Positions 1 to 9,229 of a stretch of DNA of 64,000 bases are shown piece after piece. The DNA comes from Paenibacillus pini JCM 16418. Its GTDB lineage: Bacteria; Bacillota; Bacilli; Paenibacillales; Paenibacillaceae. The stretch is from the NCBI RefSeq assembly GCF_000576305.1, contig NZ_BAVZ01000006.1, forward strand, positions 124,001 to 188,000. Direction: 5' to 3'. Made by a program: the position numbers and the translations under genes. The notes under the pieces are model-generated. The model had not been told where the DNA came from and searched no databases. It saw nothing but the letters and a program-made list of their open reading frames with translations. Positions within the stretch are counted from its first letter, which is position 1. Every line of letters begins with the position of its first letter.

Positions 1-11
1 TTCATAAGTGT

Positions 12-48
12 TAAAAGCCAGCTCCTTAAATAAGGGGCTGGCTTTTTA
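12..48. terminator. intrinsic terminator of an upstream gene
   Basis: A GC-containing inverted repeat (AAAGCCAGCTCCTTA pairing with TAAGGGGCTGGCTTT) is followed by a T run on the + strand and preceded by A residues, so it could act in both directions. It probably ends a gene lying to the left of the window. Confidence 0.75.
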
Positions 49-311
49 ACGTTTAAGTTATTCTTTTGATCATTAGTTTATAGGGAATCTGCTTGTATTA
101 CTTAAAAATTTGGCGTGTGTAAAACCTTAATTCAATTGGTTTTATTTTGCGATGAGTACGATACGATTGAGAGCAGCAAGATTTTCTGAAGAATCATAGT
201 TGGAATCTAATTTCCTAATTATGGAGTTTTATTACCATTAAATTGGGTAATTAGGTAATTAGGCCTCCACACCACTGTGGAAGCACTCTATTTATTTAGG
301 AGGGTGAGCGA
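49..311. other. leader region of the gamma-glutamyltransferase gene
   Basis: This AT-rich stretch has no convincing ORF. It holds a short tandem repeat of GGTAATTA near 245-260 and a 6-bp inverted repeat (TCCACA/TGTGGA) at 266-281, just before the AGGAGGG ribosome binding site. I could not place a promoter with confidence. Confidence 0.4.
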
Positions 312-1943
312 ATGAACTATAGTTCAGACAAGATAGGAAGAGACACGGATCCTCGGTACGGAAGATCCTATATTGCGAGAAATTCAGCAGTGGCTACACC
401 AAGTAACTTAGCTACTATAGCTGCCAACCAAATATTAAATAAAGGTGGCAGCGCAGTGGATGCAATGGTAGCAGCAAACTCCGTATTAAGTGTTGTTTTT
501 CCCCACATGACAGGTGCGGGTGGAGATGCATTCTGGCTCATCTATGATGCCAAAACAGGAAAGCGACATTCTTTGAATGCTTCGGGAAGGTCAGGCTCAA
601 AGGTATCAAAGGATTGTTACTCCAAGGAACATGGGATTGATGTTCGAGGACCCAAATCAGCTAATACCGTACCCGGTGCGGTGAGTGGTTGGACGGAAGC
701 ACACCGAAAGCTCGGCAAGCTTCCTCTTTCTGAATGTCTCCAGCCTGCCATAGATTATGCTAGAAATGGATTTCCGGTTGGCGATTCCTTAGCAAAATTC
801 TCTGAAATTGCGATAGACCTACTGAGAACTTATCCAACAACTGCTGAGACTTTCCTCAAGAATGGCGTCGCTCCTTATATGACGGGCGATATCATGAGAA
901 ATCCAAAATTCGCTAATACGCTGGAAAGCATCGCACAAGGTGGATCTGATGCCTTTTATAAAGGTGAAATTGCCTCCGAGATTTGTAGCTTTCTTCAGGA
1001 TCAGGGAGGGTTTCTAACAACTGAAGATTTCGCCAATCATCAAGCCGACTGGGGAAGTCCTTTGGAGATTGATTATCGTGAATGGAAAGTCATTGCCCCA
1101 CCTCCAAACTCTGCGGGCTTTGTCACTTTACAAATTCTTGGCATGATGGAACATATGGACATTAAGAACATGGCTGGGGACGATAGTGATCTCATTGATG
1201 CGTTCACACGTGCTACAGAATTCTCCTTTATCGACCGTGACAACTACTTAGATGATCCAGCTTTTAATGAGATCCCTATGGATACGTTGTTAAGCAAGGA
1301 TTATCTCCATGATCGCGTAAAAAAATTGCATGATTCCACTTTGGGCCCACCTGAGAAGGGATTTGCCAAAAAAGGAGATACCACCTTCAGTTGTGCAGTC
1401 GATGCTGAGGGAAACTCAGTTGGCGTAATCCAGAGTCTTTACTGGGAATGGGGTTCCGGATTAGTAGCTGGAGGTACAGGGATGCTTCTGCAGAACAGGG
1501 GGACTCATTTTTCTCTAGATCCAACATCGCGGGATAGGCTTGAACCCAATAAGCGTCCTGCTCATACTCTAACCTGTTCGATGGTTATGAAAGACGACAA
1601 GCCAGAGATGGTTGTTGGCGCGATGGGCGGCGACGGGGAACCGCAGACTCAGGCCATAATTATTATGCGAGTGCTTGACCAAGGATATTCCGTTCAGGAA
1701 GCAATCGACGCACCTAGATGGCTTTTAGGGAGAACTTGGGGTGATCAAATTAGAGGTCTGAGACTCGAAGGAAGATATGATGAATCCATAGCTAAAAGGT
1801 TACAAGAACTCGGTCATGAGAATGTTGAAATTATTGAGAACTTTAGTGATCTTATGGGGCACGCTCAAGCCATTCGAATTTGGCCAGATCGTCTCGAAGC
1901 GGGTGCTGATCCGCGTGCAGATGGGCTAGCTATCGGTAACTGA
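312..1943 (+). CDS. gamma-glutamyltransferase family protein
   Basis: This 543-residue protein belongs to the gamma-glutamyltranspeptidase (Ntn-hydrolase) family, which cleaves or transfers gamma-glutamyl groups after self-processing into two subunits. The N-terminal part shows the family pattern of ATPSNLAT followed by GGSAVDAMVAAN. Thr357, in the GDTTFSCAVD segment, sits where the nucleophile and autocleavage residue is expected. Later GG-rich segments (GGTGMLLQNRG and VGAMGGDGEPQ) match the substrate-binding C-terminal subunit. There is no signal peptide, so it is probably cytoplasmic like the YwrD-type members, not a secreted Ggt. Start ATG follows AGGAGGG at seven bases. It lies 50 bp upstream of an oxalate decarboxylase gene with no terminator between, so the two may be co-transcribed. 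The substrate cannot be told from sequence. Confidence 0.9.
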   Translation: MNYSSDKIGRDTDPRYGRSYIARNSAVATPSNLATIAANQILNKGGSAVDAMVAANSVLSVVFPHMTGAGGDAFWLIYDAKTGKRHSLNASGRSGSKVSKDCYSKEHGIDVRGPKSANTVPGAVSGWTEAHRKLGKLPLSECLQPAIDYARNGFPVGDSLAKFSEIAIDLLRTYPTTAETFLKNGVAPYMTGDIMRNPKFANTLESIAQGGSDAFYKGEIASEICSFLQDQGGFLTTEDFANHQADWGSPLEIDYREWKVIAPPPNSAGFVTLQILGMMEHMDIKNMAGDDSDLIDAFTRATEFSFIDRDNYLDDPAFNEIPMDTLLSKDYLHDRVKKLHDSTLGPPEKGFAKKGDTTFSCAVDAEGNSVGVIQSLYWEWGSGLVAGGTGMLLQNRGTHFSLDPTSRDRLEPNKRPAHTLTCSMVMKDDKPEMVVGAMGGDGEPQTQAIIIMRVLDQGYSVQEAIDAPRWLLGRTWGDQIRGLRLEGRYDESIAKRLQELGHENVEIIENFSDLMGHAQAIRIWPDRLEAGADPRADGLAIGN

Positions 1944-1993
1944 ACCTATGTAATAAATATATGATCTACGAATAAGAAAGGAGATCTAAGATT

Positions 1994-3148
1994 ATGAATA
2001 ATACTAACCAAAAAACTAATCCACAACCAATAAAATGGGATAAAGGAGGCGAAATTTGGGGAGCTCGCAATGTACCTAGAGACCTCCAAAGTCCTGATAT
2101 TCTTGTCCCGCCAGATACGGATCATGGAACCATGCCTAACCTGAAGTATGCCTTCGCTGATTCTCATATGCGTGTCGAGCACGGCGGTTGGTCTCGCGAA
2201 GTTACCATTAGAGAACTACCGGCTTCAAAGACCATTGCTGGTGTGAACATGCACTTAGAACCTGGTGGTGTACGTGAACTTCATTGGCATAAGGAAGCTG
2301 AATGGTCCTTTATGATTAAAGGTAAGGCAAGAATTACGGCCATTAATCCGGATGGAAGAGAGTTTATTGACGATGTGGAAGCTGGTGATCTATGGTATTT
2401 CCCATCGGGTATTCCTCACTCCATCAAAGGCCTCAGTGAGGGCTGTGAATTTATATTGGTATTTGATGATGGAGCCTTCTCGGAAAATAGTACATTCTCC
2501 ATCACAGATTGGTTTGCTCATACCCCGAAAGACGTTTTGTCAGCGAACTTTGGTGTACCCGAAGAGAGTTTTGATTTAATACCTAAGCATGAAGTATACA
2601 TGTATCAAGGAGAGGTTCCTGGTCCAATTGTTCAGGAAATGGCGACCCATCCGAATAAATCTGTAAATATTCCTTTCAGTTTCAAGCTAATGGATCAAGA
2701 GCCGATTGTAACAAGCGGCGGAAAAGTGCGTATCGTAGACTCCAATAGCTTTAAAATTTCTAGAACTATTGCTGCCGCTCTAGTTGAAGTTGAACCTGGT
2801 GGGATCCGCGAGCTGCATTGGCATCCTAACCAAGATGAGTGGCAATACTATTTAGAAGGTCAGGGAAGAATGACCGTATTTGCTTCTGGTGGAAAGGCCC
2901 GTACTTATGATTACCAAGCAGGGGATGTAGGCTATGTACCTTTTGCTATGGGACATTACGTTCAGAATACAGGTGACAAACCGCTTAGATTTCTTGAAAT
3001 GTTCAGAAGCGACCATTTTGCTGACGTGTCTCTCAATCAGTGGATGTCTCAAACTCCGCCTCATCTGTTGAAGGAGCATTTACATCTAGACGATTTATTT
3101 ATAGAGAAAGCTCTTCATAAGGACAAGCGGCCTAACGTGAAATTTTAG
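1994..3148 (+). CDS. oxdC: oxalate decarboxylase (bicupin)
   Basis: This 384-residue bicupin closely resembles B. subtilis OxdC/OxdD, Mn-dependent enzymes that convert oxalate to formate and CO2. Both cupin metal sites are complete: His97, His99, Glu103 and His142 in the N-terminal domain, and His275, His277, Glu282 and His321 in the C-terminal domain. The active-site lid is Ser163-Glu164-Asn165-Ser166. In OxdC this SENS lid with its Glu is what makes the enzyme a decarboxylase rather than an oxidase. Arg94, Arg272 and Glu335 match other conserved active-site residues. No signal peptide is seen, so it is cytosolic or, like OxdD, spore-associated. Start ATG is preceded by AAAGGAG. It follows the gamma-glutamyltransferase gene and ends at a strong terminator. 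OxdC versus OxdD cannot be separated from sequence alone. Confidence 0.94.
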   Translation: MNNTNQKTNPQPIKWDKGGEIWGARNVPRDLQSPDILVPPDTDHGTMPNLKYAFADSHMRVEHGGWSREVTIRELPASKTIAGVNMHLEPGGVRELHWHKEAEWSFMIKGKARITAINPDGREFIDDVEAGDLWYFPSGIPHSIKGLSEGCEFILVFDDGAFSENSTFSITDWFAHTPKDVLSANFGVPEESFDLIPKHEVYMYQGEVPGPIVQEMATHPNKSVNIPFSFKLMDQEPIVTSGGKVRIVDSNSFKISRTIAAALVEVEPGGIRELHWHPNQDEWQYYLEGQGRMTVFASGGKARTYDYQAGDVGYVPFAMGHYVQNTGDKPLRFLEMFRSDHFADVSLNQWMSQTPPHLLKEHLHLDDLFIEKALHKDKRPNVKF

Positions 3149-3237
3149 TTGAGCAATCATCCGTATTTTAGATTCAATAGAAAATAAACAATATTTAAAG
3201 GATTGAATCCTAGGTCAAATCAAATAAATTGGAGTTT

Positions 3238-3266
3238 AAGGTGCTGAGTCTATCAGCACCTTTTTA
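3238..3266 (+). terminator. intrinsic terminator after oxalate decarboxylase
   Basis: A perfect stem, AAGGTGCTGA with TCAGCACCTT around a five-base loop, is followed by five Ts. It lies 90 bp after the oxalate decarboxylase stop codon. Confidence 0.9.
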
Positions 3267-3508
3267 TTATGCCATGTAATCCATGAATGGAGTCGAGCTA
3301 TTCTTCATAGTGCTGTTTAAAAAATTTGAATATTTAATAAATTCATGGTGTTCGTTTGTTTTCCCTATATATCAAATATTAAGATGTAGCTATAGCATGT
3401 TTACTTGAAAATAGCAGAATAATAGTTCAATATAAAGATATATGGTATTAAAGTTTTTTGGCTTTCTAGAGGTTGATGGAGGAAGCGTCTAAATAGGAGG
3501 GACTACCC
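3267..3508. other. intergenic region before the LLM oxidoreductase
   Basis: AT-rich sequence without an ORF. It contains an imperfect palindrome near 3320 (TGAAT...ATTCA). A TTGAAA and a TATAAA are present at 3405 and 3431, but they are 20 bp apart, too far for a standard housekeeping promoter. I see no clear regulatory site. Confidence 0.3.
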
Positions 3509-4570
3509 GTGGAAATTGGTATTAGTACGTTTGTAGAAACAACGCCGGATGTTCAAACAGGTGAAGTGATGAGTCACGCACAGCGTTTGCGCGAAGTGGT
3601 CGAGGAAATTGTTCTTGCCGATCAGGTGGGACTTGATGTGTTTGGTGTAGGTGAGCATCACCGAGAAGATTATGCGGCATCTTCTCCAGCACTTGTGCTG
3701 GCTGCAGCCGCATCACAGACAAAACGGATTCGGTTGACCAGTGCGGTGACGGTGCTCTCGTCTGCTGATCCAGTGCGGGTATTTCAGGATTTCGCTACGC
3801 TGGATGGTATTTCAAACGGACGTGCGGAGATTATGGCGGGTAGAGGTTCCTTTATCGAATCGTTTCCGTTGTTTGGTTATGACCTCAATGATTATGATGA
3901 ACTGTTTGATGAGAAGTTGGAATTGCTCCTTAAGATACGGGAGTCTGAAAAAGTAACTTGGGAAGGTAAGCACCGCCCAGCGATTCACCATTTGGGCGTG
4001 TATCCACGTCCCGTTCAAGATCCTTTACCGGTATGGATTGGTAGCGGCGGCAATCAGGAGTCGGTGATCCGTGCAGGCTTGCTTGGACTGCCGCTGGTGC
4101 TTGCGATTATTGGTGGAAAACCGACCCAGTTTGCTCCGCTTGTAGAGCTGTATAAGAAAGCGGCAGCACACGCGGGTCATGATGTATCAAAGCTTGCGGT
4201 TGGTTCACATTCGCATGGCTTTATTGCGGAGGAAACAGAGCTTGCAGCTAATAAATTCTTCCCTTCTACTCAAGCAAGCATGAGTAAGCTTGGTAAGGAG
4301 CGGGGATGGGGACCTTATACCCGTTCTACCTTTGATGCTGCACGCAGCTTTGAAGGGGCGCTGTACGTTGGCGATCCGGAGACCGTTGCGAAGAAAATCA
4401 TTCATCTTCGTAAAAATGTGGGTGTTACACGCTTTATGCTGCATGTACCGGTGGGTACGATGCCGCATGCTGATGTCATGAGAGCCGTTGAATTGCTAGG
4501 AACCGAGGTAGCTCCTAGAGTTCGTGAGGAAATTGCCAAGTGGGAAGCAGAGACCGGAGGACAGAAGTAA
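3509..4570 (+). CDS. LLM-class flavin-dependent oxidoreductase
   Basis: This 353-residue protein is a luciferase-like monooxygenase (LLM) of the Atu2307/SP_0267 type. These enzymes use reduced FMN or F420 in a TIM barrel; most members have no known substrate. Family signatures are visible: [16 protein letters not shown] near residues 46-61, the [20 protein letters not shown] block, [12 protein letters not shown], and [15 protein letters not shown]. The GTG start is chosen because AGGAGG lies eight bases upstream. It is a single-gene unit with its own terminator. The next gene, a LysR regulator, points towards it from the other side. Confidence 0.9.
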   Translation: MEIGISTFVETTPDVQTGEVMSHAQRLREVVEEIVLADQVGLDVFGVGEHHREDYAASSPALVLAAAASQTKRIRLTSAVTVLSSADPVRVFQDFATLDGISNGRAEIMAGRGSFIESFPLFGYDLNDYDELFDEKLELLLKIRESEKVTWEGKHRPAIHHLGVYPRPVQDPLPVWIGSGGNQESVIRAGLLGLPLVLAIIGGKPTQFAPLVELYKKAAAHAGHDVSKLAVGSHSHGFIAEETELAANKFFPSTQASMSKLGKERGWGPYTRSTFDAARSFEGALYVGDPETVAKKIIHLRKNVGVTRFMLHVPVGTMPHADVMRAVELLGTEVAPRVREEIAKWEAETGGQK

Positions 4571-4579
4571 GAAATAAAT

Positions 4580-4610
4580 GAAGGCGCCTGAATCAGGCGC
4601 CTTTTTATTT
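4580..4610. terminator. intrinsic terminator between LLM oxidoreductase and LysR genes
   Basis: The stem AAGGCGCCTG/CAGGCGCCTT with a three-base loop is followed by TTTTTATTTT on the + strand. The opposite strand also has a T-rich tail, so it may serve both convergent genes. Confidence 0.9.
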
Positions 4611-4660
4611 TACCCTTAGCGTGGTCTGGGCGATCCCATTCATAAGAGTCGCGGAATCCT

Positions 4661-5545
4661 TTAAAGAGCTAGTTTAGCAAAGTATTGTATAACATGTTTT
4701 TGGAAGCTTTGAGCAGCCAAAGATAAATAGTGTCGATTTGACCAGCTTAACCCAATGGTTCTTTGGCAATTAGGCTCAGTAATTTTCAGACGGGCTAACG
4801 TCGGCCTAGTACTCTGTTGTATGGAGAGAGCGGGGATAAAAGCAATGCCGAGCCCTTGTTTCACCAGTCCTCCAATGGTTTCTGGGTCATCTCCCTCAAA
4901 AGCGATATTCGGTGTGAAGCCTGCCTCCTTACAAAATTCGTCCGTTAGGTCTCTGAAGCCATAACCTGCGTTCATACCAATAAACGCTTCATCCTTCGCT
5001 TCAATTAAACGGATCGCTTCTCGTTTCGCCAAGGAATGTTCGGGGGGAGTAAGGAGGTATATCTCTTCTGTCATGAGTGACTGCCATTCGAGTTCATTCC
5101 CTTCAATAGGGAGAGAGGTGATGCAGAAATCGACCTCGCCGTTCTCGAGTAAACGTTTCATGGATGATGTAGATTCGATACGCTGATGAAAACTGACATT
5201 TGGGAATTCTCTTAGAAATGATCCGAGCAAGTCAGGGAGTAATTTAGGAATAGATACGGCTAAGGAGATACTTCCTCTATCGAGGCTAGCGAGATCCTGA
5301 AGTTCACGTCTTCCCTCCTGAAGTTCCATGAATATATGGTCTACACGCTCAAGAAAGGCCTTCCCATAGCTATTTAGTTGCAATTGCCGACCATGGCGGT
5401 CGAACAAGGGTACACCTAGATCTGCCTCCAGACGGCTAATCGTTTTACTAAGTGAGGGCTGGGAAATATGTAATTCCTCAGAGGCTTTGGTCACATGCTC
5501 TGTTCTTGCTACAGTTTGAAAATAGCGCAGTTGAAGAAGTTCCAC
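4661..5545 (-). CDS. LysR family transcriptional regulator
   Basis: A typical 294-residue LysR-type regulator. Residues 1-60 form the winged helix-turn-helix (MELLQLRYFQTVARTEHVTK, then ASEELHISQPSLSKTISRLE), and residues 90-290 form the periplasmic-binding-like effector domain. The start is GTG with AAGGGGG about ten bases upstream. It is divergent from the YhgE/Pip gene across 140 bp that contain an inverted repeat fitting a LysR site, so it probably controls itself and that gene. The effector cannot be guessed from sequence. Confidence 0.92.
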   Translation of the reverse strand: MELLQLRYFQTVARTEHVTKASEELHISQPSLSKTISRLEADLGVPLFDRHGRQLQLNSYGKAFLERVDHIFMELQEGRRELQDLASLDRGSISLAVSIPKLLPDLLGSFLREFPNVSFHQRIESTSSMKRLLENGEVDFCITSLPIEGNELEWQSLMTEEIYLLTPPEHSLAKREAIRLIEAKDEAFIGMNAGYGFRDLTDEFCKEAGFTPNIAFEGDDPETIGGLVKQGLGIAFIPALSIQQSTRPTLARLKITEPNCQRTIGLSWSNRHYLSLAAQSFQKHVIQYFAKLAL

Positions 5546-5572
5546 GCGAGTGTTACCCCCTTGAATTTTTTT

Positions 5573-5592
5573 ATATAGACCAGAGTCTATAT
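5573..5592. promoter_or_regulatory. candidate LysR operator
   Basis: The perfect inverted repeat ATATAGAC-CAGA-GTCTATAT lies 28 bp upstream of the LysR start, in the divergent intergenic region. LysR-type regulators bind dyads with a T-N11-A core, and this repeat has that size and position. The assignment rests on position only. Confidence 0.45.
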
Positions 5593-5685
5593 ATTTATAG
5601 ATTATTATGTATTATACATTATAAGTCTCGCTCATTATAATCATTCAGTGACTTTATTATATTGTGGACAGAATGGAGCGAGCTC

Positions 5686-7770
5686 GTGAAAGGATTACAT
5701 TTATTTTTAAAGGACTGGCTTCATATTATTAAACATAAGCAAGCCAGAATTGCCGTCATTATTCTGTTAGTGATTCCGCTTTTGTATGCGGGAATGTTTC
5801 TAATGGGTTATTGGGATCCCTATGGAAATCTAGATAAGTTATCTGTAGCGGTTGTAAATTCGGACAAAGGTGCGCAGATGAATGGGAAGCCTATTCATGT
5901 CGGGGAGGATCTAGTAGACAATTTAAGTACAAATAAAACGCTGGATTTTCATTTTGTATCATCAGACAATGCGGAGAAAGGCTTAGCGAACGGGCAGTAC
6001 GCGATGCTTGTACGCATCCCTGACGATTTCTCTCAGAAAGTAACTACGCTAATGGATGAAAGTCCGAAGCCGGCTGATCTCATTTACAAGACAAATCCGG
6101 GAAACAATTTTATTGCAGGCCAAGTCGGAGCAACTGCAATTACTAAGCTGAAGGATGAGATCAGTAATGAAATTACCAAGTCATACACACAAGCGGTATT
6201 CGATAACATTGGAAGCATGTCGGACGGATTCGCTAAGGCAGGTAATGGTGCAACGGAGTTAAGTGATGGAACTAAAAAGGCAAATGCGGGTCTACATTCG
6301 GTGCAGGATGGAATTGATACGCTTGCGGATGGAGCAACGAAGTTGTCCAAAGGGGCAGCGCCTCTGGCTCATGGTGCAGAGCAGCTTGATCAAAGTATGA
6401 ACCGCTTGAAAGGTGGAGCCGCAGCTTTATCAACAGGAATAGATCAGCTAAGTGCGGCACATCGACAACTGGAGCAAGGGGATAAGGCTGTAGACAAAGG
6501 CCTCGGTTCGTTGGATGCAGGATTAGACAAGATGGCTGGTATTACATCTCAGGCTCAAACCGATGCGAAGAGTCTGACCAAGCAACTGAGAACGTATTTG
6601 CAGAACCATTCAGGAGTACAGCAGCAAGAACCAAAGCAGGACCCACAGCAAGATGAACAACAAGAAAAGCAGCCACAGCAGCAACCCAAGCAGGATCAGG
6701 AGCTAAAGGCCATACTAGACAAAGCTGAAGCATTGACCAGTCAATTAAATGCAATTCATAATGGTCAAACCCAGCAAATCAAGGGCATGAATACATTGCA
6801 GTCAGCATCCAATCAGGTATCTAATGGTTTGAATCAGTTTGGTACCAAGCTCGCTCAAGCAGGTGTAGGAGCCAGTCAGCTTAAGACAGGTGCCTCACAA
6901 ATGACAACGGGTATGGATACCTGGAAGAAAGGGTTTAATCAAATTCGGGTAGGGATTGATGGACTTGCTGAGGGTAGTGGACAACTACGAACAGGATCAC
7001 AATCCTTAGCTGGGGGTATGCTTAAGCTAGTGGATGGCAGTGAGAAGTTATCGAATAGTCTGAGCGGGGCTGCCAAAGAGACTGCAGGCGTTCATAGCAC
7101 AGACGCCACGCTAGATATGTTCTCACGCCCGGTACAAGTAGTGGAGAAACAGATTAACCCCGTATCTAATTATGGTACGGCCATGACTCCTTATTTTCTA
7201 ACCTTAGGATTGTTCGTGGGAGGACTTATTGCGGCGAATATTATTCACTATAGTAGAACAGCAAAAGAGGGAGTATCCGGTTGGAATCATTTTGTAAATA
7301 AATTAATGCTGATTTTATCGATTTCCGTATTACAAGCTCTTATCGTGGATGCTGTGATTCTGTATGGATTCGATATCCACGTCTTTAGTATTCCGAAGTT
7401 CATTTTCCTTAGTCTAATCGCAGCATTTACCTATTCAACTTGTATCTTTATGCTTATCGCGGTGTTTGGATCTCTAGGTCGTCTAGCCGCCATATTCTTA
7501 CTTGTTATGCAGCTGGCATCCTCTGGGGGGACGTTCCCCTTGCAAATGTCATCACCATTCATTCAATTTATTAGTAAAATCTTACCCATGACCTATGCGG
7601 TAGACGGATTCCGCAGCGTTATTTCTACAAATGATTGGAGTCAATATTGGCATAGTACGGGTGCATTAATCGGCTACATCGTTGCCTTCGTTATTGTGGC
7701 CATGGCGATTATCTTATTTAGCAATAAGAAAAACCAATCGGCAGTTCAAACACCGTCTGCTTCGATATAA
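5686..7770 (+). CDS. YhgE/Pip domain membrane protein
   Basis: A large membrane protein of the YhgE/Pip family, an ABC-2-like group that includes phage infection protein; some members sit in type VII secretion loci. A transmembrane segment near residues 20-45 is followed by a long extracellular region and about five or six C-terminal membrane segments. The extracellular part is built from repeated short units with the pattern G-A-x-x-L-x-x-G, predicted to form coiled coils. A Gln/Pro/Lys-rich linker of about 30 residues interrupts it near residues 310-345. I prefer the GTG at 5686 (694 residues), which has GGAG seven bases upstream. A TTG at 5662 would add eight residues. It is divergent from the LysR gene. 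Confidence 0.88.
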   Translation: MKGLHLFLKDWLHIIKHKQARIAVIILLVIPLLYAGMFLMGYWDPYGNLDKLSVAVVNSDKGAQMNGKPIHVGEDLVDNLSTNKTLDFHFVSSDNAEKGLANGQYAMLVRIPDDFSQKVTTLMDESPKPADLIYKTNPGNNFIAGQVGATAITKLKDEISNEITKSYTQAVFDNIGSMSDGFAKAGNGATELSDGTKKANAGLHSVQDGIDTLADGATKLSKGAAPLAHGAEQLDQSMNRLKGGAAALSTGIDQLSAAHRQLEQGDKAVDKGLGSLDAGLDKMAGITSQAQTDAKSLTKQLRTYLQNHSGVQQQEPKQDPQQDEQQEKQPQQQPKQDQELKAILDKAEALTSQLNAIHNGQTQQIKGMNTLQSASNQVSNGLNQFGTKLAQAGVGASQLKTGASQMTTGMDTWKKGFNQIRVGIDGLAEGSGQLRTGSQSLAGGMLKLVDGSEKLSNSLSGAAKETAGVHSTDATLDMFSRPVQVVEKQINPVSNYGTAMTPYFLTLGLFVGGLIAANIIHYSRTAKEGVSGWNHFVNKLMLILSISVLQALIVDAVILYGFDIHVFSIPKFIFLSLIAAFTYSTCIFMLIAVFGSLGRLAAIFLLVMQLASSGGTFPLQMSSPFIQFISKILPMTYAVDGFRSVISTNDWSQYWHSTGALIGYIVAFVIVAMAIILFSNKKNQSAVQTPSASI

Positions 7771-7796
7771 GAATAAGAATATTAATATGTATAATA

Positions 7797-7840
7797 AAAG
7801 AGAGCCTGTACCGTATTCCAAGGTACAGGCTCTTGATTTT
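7797..7840 (+). terminator. intrinsic terminator after YhgE/Pip gene
   Basis: The stem AAGAGAGCCTGTACC pairs with GGTACAGGCTCTT and is followed by GATTTT. It starts 27 bp after the stop codon. Confidence 0.88.
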
Positions 7841-7847
7841 ATTAAAA

Positions 7848-8060
7848 AAGCGTAAGTAATTTGAAACCGCCTTTGACCGCTGCATAGACAGTAACGCCTA
7901 TGAATGTCGATGGTTTGCTGCTAAGCATCCACACTTAGTAAATGGGCGGGAGCATCTTTTGCAATACCAGCATTTGCGAATAAAATATTGAGTTTGCCGT
8001 ATTTGCTTACGGTTTCAGCAATCCGAGCACAGCTTCATCACCAAATTGCAGCATGAACTG
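7848..8060 (-). pseudogene. decayed short-chain dehydrogenase (SDR) remnant
   Basis: The minus strand still encodes recognisable SDR pieces but no intact frame. One frame reads ARIAETVSKYGKLNILFANA followed by GIAKDAP, containing the NAG motif, and then hits a stop. A shifted frame downstream reads STFIGVTVYAAVKGGFKLL, which carries the YxxxK catalytic motif, and then stops. About 40-50 residues that should separate these motifs are missing, and both ends of the gene are absent. This is a genuine relic: deletion, frameshift and stop codons together, not a single-base error. It fills most of the space between the YhgE/Pip terminator and the next gene. Confidence 0.7.
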
Positions 8061-8126
8061 TAAGTCAAACTTATAGTTATGCTATTATACGGAAGAGTTA
8101 CAAACGAAGGAGGCTGGGTAAGTTTC

Positions 8127-9188
8127 ATGATAAAGAAGACTTTAAAGTGGTTAGGCTGGATTGTGCTCATTCCCGTGCTTATTATTGCCCTATTTCTGAT
8201 CTATATTACAGTAGATGATTATAAGCCCGCCGCACAAGTAGAGCTACAAACCAGTAATAATAAAGGTGAAAACCTTAAGCAGGGGGAGCCCTTCACGGTT
8301 ACTACCTTCAATATTGGTTATGCTGGGCTAGATCAGGGTCAGGATTTCTTCATGGATGGTGGAACCATGTCTCGGTCGAGTAGCAAGAAGCAAACGGAAG
8401 CGAATCTATCTTCTATTGGAGATATATTAGAGGATACGGGCTCAAATCTATATTTACTACAGGAAGTTGATGTGAATTCCTCGCGTAGCAATCATATTAA
8501 CGAAGTCGAAGAACTAACGAATCGATTCCCAACATACAGCAGCACATTTGCCATTAACTATAAGGTGCCTTGGGTACCTATCCCTGTGCTGCATCCGATG
8601 GGCTCGGTACATAGCGGATTACTGACCTTATCTACGCTACATAGTGCATCAAGTACTCGATTTGATCTGCCAGGTAAGGAAAAGTGGCCTGTACAGCAGA
8701 ATGAGCTTGATCGTGCATTTATTGCCAGCAGATTTCCCGTAAACAATGGCAAGGAACTGGTACTGATTAATTTACATTTGTCAGCGTTTGATAAGGGAGG
8801 TAACATTCGCAAGCAGCAGCTTGATTTTCTAGCGAGTTTCATTAAGCAGGAGATGGAAAAAGGGAGCTATCTGATTATGGGTGGGGACTGGAATCATTCT
8901 CTTCCGGGAACCGATTCTAGCCAATTCAAGACGACGCAGGGCTGGCCAGAATGGCTGCAGGCTTTTCCTGAAACCTTCACACCTAAAGGGTTCCAATGGG
9001 CCAATGATCCGTCTACGCCTAGCGTGCGGACATTAGATGTATCTTATCAGGCAGGCGTTAATTTTCGCGCTGTTATCGATGGTTTTCTTATATCTCCAAA
9101 TATCGAGATTGTCAGTGTACAAGGGCATGATCTGAGCTTCAAGAACAGTGATCATAACCCTGTCACAGGTAGCTTTATTTTGAAATAA
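8127..9188 (+). CDS. membrane-anchored endonuclease/exonuclease/phosphatase family protein
   Basis: A 353-residue protein with an N-terminal membrane anchor (about residues 8-29) followed by an exonuclease-endonuclease-phosphatase (EEP) fold. EEP landmarks are the FTVTTFNIGYAG strand, the LYLLQEVD metal-binding Glu motif, VLINLHLSAFD, LIMGGDWNH and the terminal SDHNPVTG motif. The family includes DNases, sphingomyelinases and phosphoinositide phosphatases. The anchor implies action outside the membrane. The ATG at 8127 is chosen because the hydrophobic anchor follows directly and AAGGAGG lies 13 bases upstream; an ATG at 8079 has no ribosome binding site. It is 41 bp upstream of a second hydrolase gene and is likely co-transcribed with it. 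Confidence 0.85.
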   Translation: MIKKTLKWLGWIVLIPVLIIALFLIYITVDDYKPAAQVELQTSNNKGENLKQGEPFTVTTFNIGYAGLDQGQDFFMDGGTMSRSSSKKQTEANLSSIGDILEDTGSNLYLLQEVDVNSSRSNHINEVEELTNRFPTYSSTFAINYKVPWVPIPVLHPMGSVHSGLLTLSTLHSASSTRFDLPGKEKWPVQQNELDRAFIASRFPVNNGKELVLINLHLSAFDKGGNIRKQQLDFLASFIKQEMEKGSYLIMGGDWNHSLPGTDSSQFKTTQGWPEWLQAFPETFTPKGFQWANDPSTPSVRTLDVSYQAGVNFRAVIDGFLISPNIEIVSVQGHDLSFKNSDHNPVTGSFILK

Positions 9189-9229
9189 GGATGTGAGGAA
9201 ATAAATAATTAGGATGGGATGAATGAGAG

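Noticed and set aside
1946-2182. Minus-strand frame of 78 codons over the start of the oxalate decarboxylase gene
   Set aside because: It is antisense to a strongly conserved gene, has no ribosome binding site and resembles no protein.
3405-3436. TTGAAA and TATAAA upstream of the LLM oxidoreductase
   Set aside because: The spacing is 20 bp, beyond the usual 16-18, and no other feature supports a promoter.
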